Source of the DNA: Acinetobacter pittii
GTDB lineage: Bacteria; Pseudomonadota; Gammaproteobacteria; Pseudomonadales; Moraxellaceae
Assembly: GCF_034067285.1 (NCBI RefSeq)
Contig: NZ_CP139286.1
Span: 1,488,001-1,552,000 of the forward strand
DNA: 64,000 nt
Direction of reading: 5' to 3'
Shown: positions 60,836-64,000 of the stretch, piece after piece
How positions within the stretch are numbered: the stretch's first letter is position 1
How the letters are laid out: each line of letters opens with the position of its first letter
Translations under genes and position numbers: made by a program
Notes under the pieces: model-generated
What the model saw: only the letters and a program-made list of their open reading frames with translations
The model's database searches: none
What the model was told of the DNA's origin: nothing

Positions 60836-63031
60836 ATGTACACTTCGCCCTTTGGAAAAGTATTTAGAGCTCATCCTTTAGCATTTGCTATGGCTTTAAC
60901 TGTTCCTTCATTTGTTTATGCAGATGAGAAAAATGGTACAGCCACTTTAGAAACGATAAAAGTACAAGCAGAACAAGAAAATTCCGCTGTTACCGAAGGT
61001 TCGGGCAGTTACACAGTTAAAAGCTCAAATACTTCTACAAAATTAAATTTATCACTTCGTGAAACACCTCAATCGGTCAAAGTTTTAACTCGTGAATATT
61101 TAGATGATCGAAAAATCGATTCTTTTCAAGATTTAATGAATAATATTACGGGTGTTTCAACCTCACGTACTGATGAGCGCCAAAGAGTTTATGTACGTGG
61201 TTTTGAAGTGGATTATTACTTAATTGATGGAATACCTAGTACTACAAACTTAGGCACTGGAGATTTAGATTTAGATATTTATGATCGTATCGAAGTTGTA
61301 AAGGGTGCCAATGGACTAACCACCGGTGCTGGAAACCCAGCAATGGCGCTGAACATGATTCGGAAACATGCAAACTCAAAAGAACTCACTGGTAATGTCA
61401 GCACATCTTTAGGCTCGTGGAACTCTTGGAGTAGCTCAGCAGATGTTTCCACACCACTTAATACAGATGGATCATTGCGTGGCCGCATGTTTGTAAAACA
61501 TTCTGATGAAAAATCATTTATGGATTTCTATGAGAAAGAACGCAATGTATTTTATGGTGCGGTTGATTATGACTTGAGTGATAAAACAAGCATGTCACTT
61601 GGGGCAACTTATCAAGAGTTACATCGTGATGGTATTCGTTGGGGGGGGACACCTGCTTTTTATACTGATGGGACTCGTACCAATTTTTCCAGAAGCTTAA
61701 CAGTAAGTGCACCTTGGACCTATTGGGATGTAAATACAACGGCAGTATTTGCAAATTTAAAGCAGAATTTATTTAATGACGTTAATTTAAATGTTGCTTA
61801 TACCTTCCGTAAAGAAGATACCGCTTCTATGTTGTTGTATACAGCTGGAAAAGTAGACAAGGCAACCAATACCAGTCCATTAGAAAATCCAAATGATAAT
61901 CAGCTGAATAAAACTGATTATGTTTCTGTATATGGCGCAAAAGCTGCAAATGAAGAAAACAATATTGATGTTTTTATCAATGCTCCATTTACGCTATTTA
62001 ATCGTCCGCAAGAAATCATTATTGGTGGATCGTGGAATAAGAATGAAAAAACAAAAGATATTTTTGGTGGATCTAACACAAACCAAGACATTGAAAAGTA
62101 TTTAGGTGGACCACTTAACTATAATGATATGGCTCAAGAGTTGCTTCAGCCTGTTGTTTTAAATGGTAAAAATGCGCTAAATGAAACCACACAAACTGCC
62201 GCTTATATTGCTGGTAAATTTCAGATTCTGGATCCTTTGAAAATTATTGCTGGTGCACGTTTATCTAACTGGGAATATAAGTCTGAAAATGATAAAGGTA
62301 ACCGTGAATTTAACAATGAATTAGCACCATATGTGGGCGCTATTTATGATTTTGCCCAAGATCATTCTGTGTATGCGAGCTATACAGAAATTTTCAAACC
62401 TCAAGAACGTAAAGATGTAAATGATCAATATATTGATCCGATTACAGGTAAGAGTTATGAGGCTGGCTTAAAGAGCGAATGGTTTGGAGGACGGTTAAAT
62501 ACGGCATTGTCAGTATTCCGAATAGAACAATCTAATTTTGCTGAGTTGATACCGGGAGTATTTATTGTCCGCAATGGTACACAAACTACAGAGCAGGCCT
62601 ATCGCGCTGTAGATGGTGTTGAAAGTAAAGGTTTTGAGTTTGAAGTTGATGGCGAGATTAATGACAATTGGGGTATTAACTTTGGTATTGCTAATTTTGA
62701 AGCAAAAGATGCACAAGGCACAAAAGTTAATACGACAAACTCTCGAACAACCTCGAATCTATTTGTTAAGTACAAACTTGATCAGTGGAGTGCAGGACTA
62801 GGTTTAAATTATAAGAGTAAATACTATACGGGTAGTGGAAGCTCTCGTATTGAGCAAGATGCGTATGTTTTAGCAAGTGCGATGCTTGGCTATCAAGTAG
62901 ATAAAAATATCAAACTTCAATTTAATATCGACAATATTTTTGATGAAAAATATTATGAAGGTATTGGTGACAACTCAATGAATTGGGGCACACCACGAAA
63001 TGCAACGGTGAGTGTTCGTTATAACTTCTAA
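60836..63031 (+). CDS. TonB-dependent siderophore receptor (FhuE-like)
   Basis: A 731-residue outer-membrane receptor. Signal peptide up to about residue 29 (FAMALTVPSFVYAD), a TonB-box-like ETIKVQAE, the plug domain (LRETPQSVKVLTREYLDDRK to YDRIEVVKGANGLTTGAGNPA) and a beta barrel ending in the aromatic VSVRYNF. The plug resembles ferric coprogen/rhodotorulate receptors (FhuE type), but the ligand is not proven. It takes up a ferric siderophore with TonB-ExbBD energy. A Fur-like site lies upstream and a terminator downstream. No biosynthesis gene nearby. Confidence 0.88.
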   Translation: MYTSPFGKVFRAHPLAFAMALTVPSFVYADEKNGTATLETIKVQAEQENSAVTEGSGSYTVKSSNTSTKLNLSLRETPQSVKVLTREYLDDRKIDSFQDLMNNITGVSTSRTDERQRVYVRGFEVDYYLIDGIPSTTNLGTGDLDLDIYDRIEVVKGANGLTTGAGNPAMALNMIRKHANSKELTGNVSTSLGSWNSWSSSADVSTPLNTDGSLRGRMFVKHSDEKSFMDFYEKERNVFYGAVDYDLSDKTSMSLGATYQELHRDGIRWGGTPAFYTDGTRTNFSRSLTVSAPWTYWDVNTTAVFANLKQNLFNDVNLNVAYTFRKEDTASMLLYTAGKVDKATNTSPLENPNDNQLNKTDYVSVYGAKAANEENNIDVFINAPFTLFNRPQEIIIGGSWNKNEKTKDIFGGSNTNQDIEKYLGGPLNYNDMAQELLQPVVLNGKNALNETTQTAAYIAGKFQILDPLKIIAGARLSNWEYKSENDKGNREFNNELAPYVGAIYDFAQDHSVYASYTEIFKPQERKDVNDQYIDPITGKSYEAGLKSEWFGGRLNTALSVFRIEQSNFAELIPGVFIVRNGTQTTEQAYRAVDGVESKGFEFEVDGEINDNWGINFGIANFEAKDAQGTKVNTTNSRTTSNLFVKYKLDQWSAGLGLNYKSKYYTGSGSSRIEQDAYVLASAMLGYQVDKNIKLQFNIDNIFDEKYYEGIGDNSMNWGTPRNATVSVRYNF

Positions 63032-63060
63032 TTACTGGTTCTTTTAAATCTTTATTGATA

Positions 63061-63083
63061 AGTCCTCTTCGGAGGGCTTTTTT
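63061..63083 (+). terminator. Terminator of the siderophore receptor gene
   Basis: Stem AGTCCTC / GAGGGCT (one G-T pair) closed by a TTCG tetraloop, then a T run. Confidence 0.9.
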
Positions 63084-63274
63084 CTATTTATTCAACATAA
63101 TTTCTTGATACGCAGAATAGCTTTTATATACATAGAGTGATTTATAAGCAGTTGTACTTATAAATATGATTTCCCTTTCAAATTCCATTCATTTTTGACA
63201 AAATGAAACATGTCACAATGGTCAATTTAAAGTAACATGCGCATTAATAGTTTTGCACTGATTTTGCAGGAATT

Positions 63275-63302
63275 TTGCATGCTCTTTTTAAATTGTTATA
63301 CA
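63275..63302 (+). promoter_or_regulatory. Probable ftsB-ispD promoter
   Basis: TTGCAT (63275-63280) and TATACA (63297-63302) with a 16-base spacer, 45 bases before the ftsB ATG. The rest of 63032-63346 has only the receptor terminator. Confidence 0.5.
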
Positions 63303-63346
63303 ATACAAAAGCTTAATCAAAGTTTTTAATTAAAACTCTTAATGAT

Positions 63347-63736
63347 ATGTTAGAAGTATTTAGATCCACTTCAAGCAAACTGATATTGCTACTTGTTATT
63401 GTTTTAGTAGCTATACTGCAATATCAATTTTGGTTAGGTGAGGGTGGCTATCTCCCTCATCAGGCTCTCATGCAACAAATTCAGCAACAAGCTGAAGTTA
63501 ATGAAGAGCTTAAAGAACGAAACCGTATTTTGGCAGCAGAGGTTTTTGACCTGAAAAATGGTACAGAAGCAATAGAAGAACATGCACGCCTTGATCTAGG
63601 TTTAGTTAAACCACATGAGACATTTGTTCAAATGAGTACAATTAGTACCCATTACAAGCCTATTTATATTGACCCGAACGCTAAAGTTGATTTGGAAACG
63701 AATGAGACACCTGCATCCCCAGATATCCCAGACTAA
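63347..63736 (+). CDS. ftsB: Cell division protein FtsB
   Basis: A 129-residue single-span divisome protein: short cytoplasmic end, membrane helix (LILLLVIVLVAILQYQFWL), then a coiled coil (QQIQQQAEVNEELKERNRIL) and EEHARLDLGLVKPHETF, the conserved FtsB segment. It binds FtsL and FtsQ at the septum. Its C-terminal 30 residues are longer than in E. coli FtsB. The next gene, ispD, starts 35 bases inside it. Confidence 0.93.
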   Translation: MLEVFRSTSSKLILLLVIVLVAILQYQFWLGEGGYLPHQALMQQIQQQAEVNEELKERNRILAAEVFDLKNGTEAIEEHARLDLGLVKPHETFVQMSTISTHYKPIYIDPNAKVDLETNETPASPDIPD

Positions 63737-64000
63737 ATTATGGGCAGTTATTCCCGCTGCAGGATCAGGAAGTCGATTTTCTAAAACTGAATTGAAGCAG
63801 TATCAATATATTCAGAATACGACTGTTTTAGAGCATACTGTTCGGCGTATAAGTCAACTTCCATTAGATGGTTATATTTTGGCAATCGGTGCCCAAGATA
63901 CCTTTGCCCCAACTCTTGCATTTCAAAATATAGATAAGGCGCAATTTTGTACGGGTGGGGCGGAACGAGTTCATTCGGTATTAAACGCTTTAAATCATCT
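63702..64000 (+). CDS. ispD: 2-C-methyl-D-erythritol 4-phosphate cytidylyltransferase (C-terminus cut by window edge)
   Basis: ATG 63702 opens a frame running off the window after 99 codons. KLWAVIPAAGSGSRF is the nucleotidyltransferase glycine-rich loop, followed by KQYQYIQNTTVLEHTVRRI and CTGGAERVHSVLNAL, the CTP-site motifs of IspD. It makes CDP-methylerythritol in the MEP isoprenoid pathway. The ftsB-ispD overlap is the usual gammaproteobacterial arrangement. The first ten residues (MRHLHPQISQ) may be a start-site artefact; a later start is not excluded. Confidence 0.93.
   Translation, partial: MRHLHPQISQTKLWAVIPAAGSGSRFSKTELKQYQYIQNTTVLEHTVRRISQLPLDGYILAIGAQDTFAPTLAFQNIDKAQFCTGGAERVHSVLNALNH

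Overview
This AT-rich window reads as a chromosomal segment of a gammaproteobacterium of the genus Acinetobacter, probably the A. baumannii-calcoaceticus complex. The evidence is base composition, the clpS-clpA / argC / ftsY / pyrG-kdsA-eno / ftsB-ispD housekeeping set, the cydP-cydA-cydB-cydX-ybgE operon form, and many conserved Acinetobacter-type hypothetical genes. Genus is an inference; species cannot be fixed without a search. No rRNA, tRNA, insertion sequence, phage or CRISPR array was seen.

Layout. 1-3.6 kb: a cut-off PAS/GGDEF signalling protein, a small hypothetical gene, a MarR regulator, a lipoprotein, and two long non-coding stretches with hairpins. 3.7-9.2 kb: the fructose PTS operon fruB-fruK-fruA. 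9.5-16.5 kb: small metabolic and membrane genes (two hydrolase/cofactor-type proteins, brnQ, map, a LysR regulator, grxD). 16.7-23.4 kb: argD, a CBS-domain protein, several small conserved proteins, ftsY, a nitroreductase and a DUF2057 protein. 23.4-26.8 kb: a full cytochrome bd oxidase operon. 27.1-33.6 kb: a membrane OB-fold protein, a Rieske protein, a PfkB-type kinase, an M16/PreP-like protease and outer-membrane phospholipase A. 33.6-40.3 kb: KtrAB potassium uptake, ilvA, rpiA, a YgjP-like protease and a large lipoprotein. 40.5-46.9 kb: argC, clpSA, ynfA and a DAHP synthase with an elaborate leader. 47-53.9 kb: a PadR-controlled lipid/ester-type cluster around a FadH-like reductase. 54.1-58.7 kb: a Pro/Lys-rich lipoprotein and pyrG-kdsA-eno. 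58.8-63.0 kb: an accessory block (DUF421 protein, lipoprotein, Fur-type site plus siderophore receptor) lying between eno and ftsB. 63.3 kb to end: ftsB and the start of ispD.

The most striking discovery is the leader of the aromatic-pathway gene at 45.87 kb. A promoter is followed by an 18-codon leader peptide with a Tyr-Tyr-Tyr-Phe-Trp run, mutually exclusive stems and an intrinsic terminator: a textbook attenuator. It is followed by a second, 30-codon peptide with nine Tyr/Phe/Trp residues in a 12-residue stretch. Part of that stretch is complementary to the start codon region of the DAHP synthase, suggesting a second, translational layer of control. Other regulatory architecture worth checking: five helically phased ACTAAAATAGT-like elements at the cyd promoter, and twin palindromes 42 bp apart between padR and fadH.
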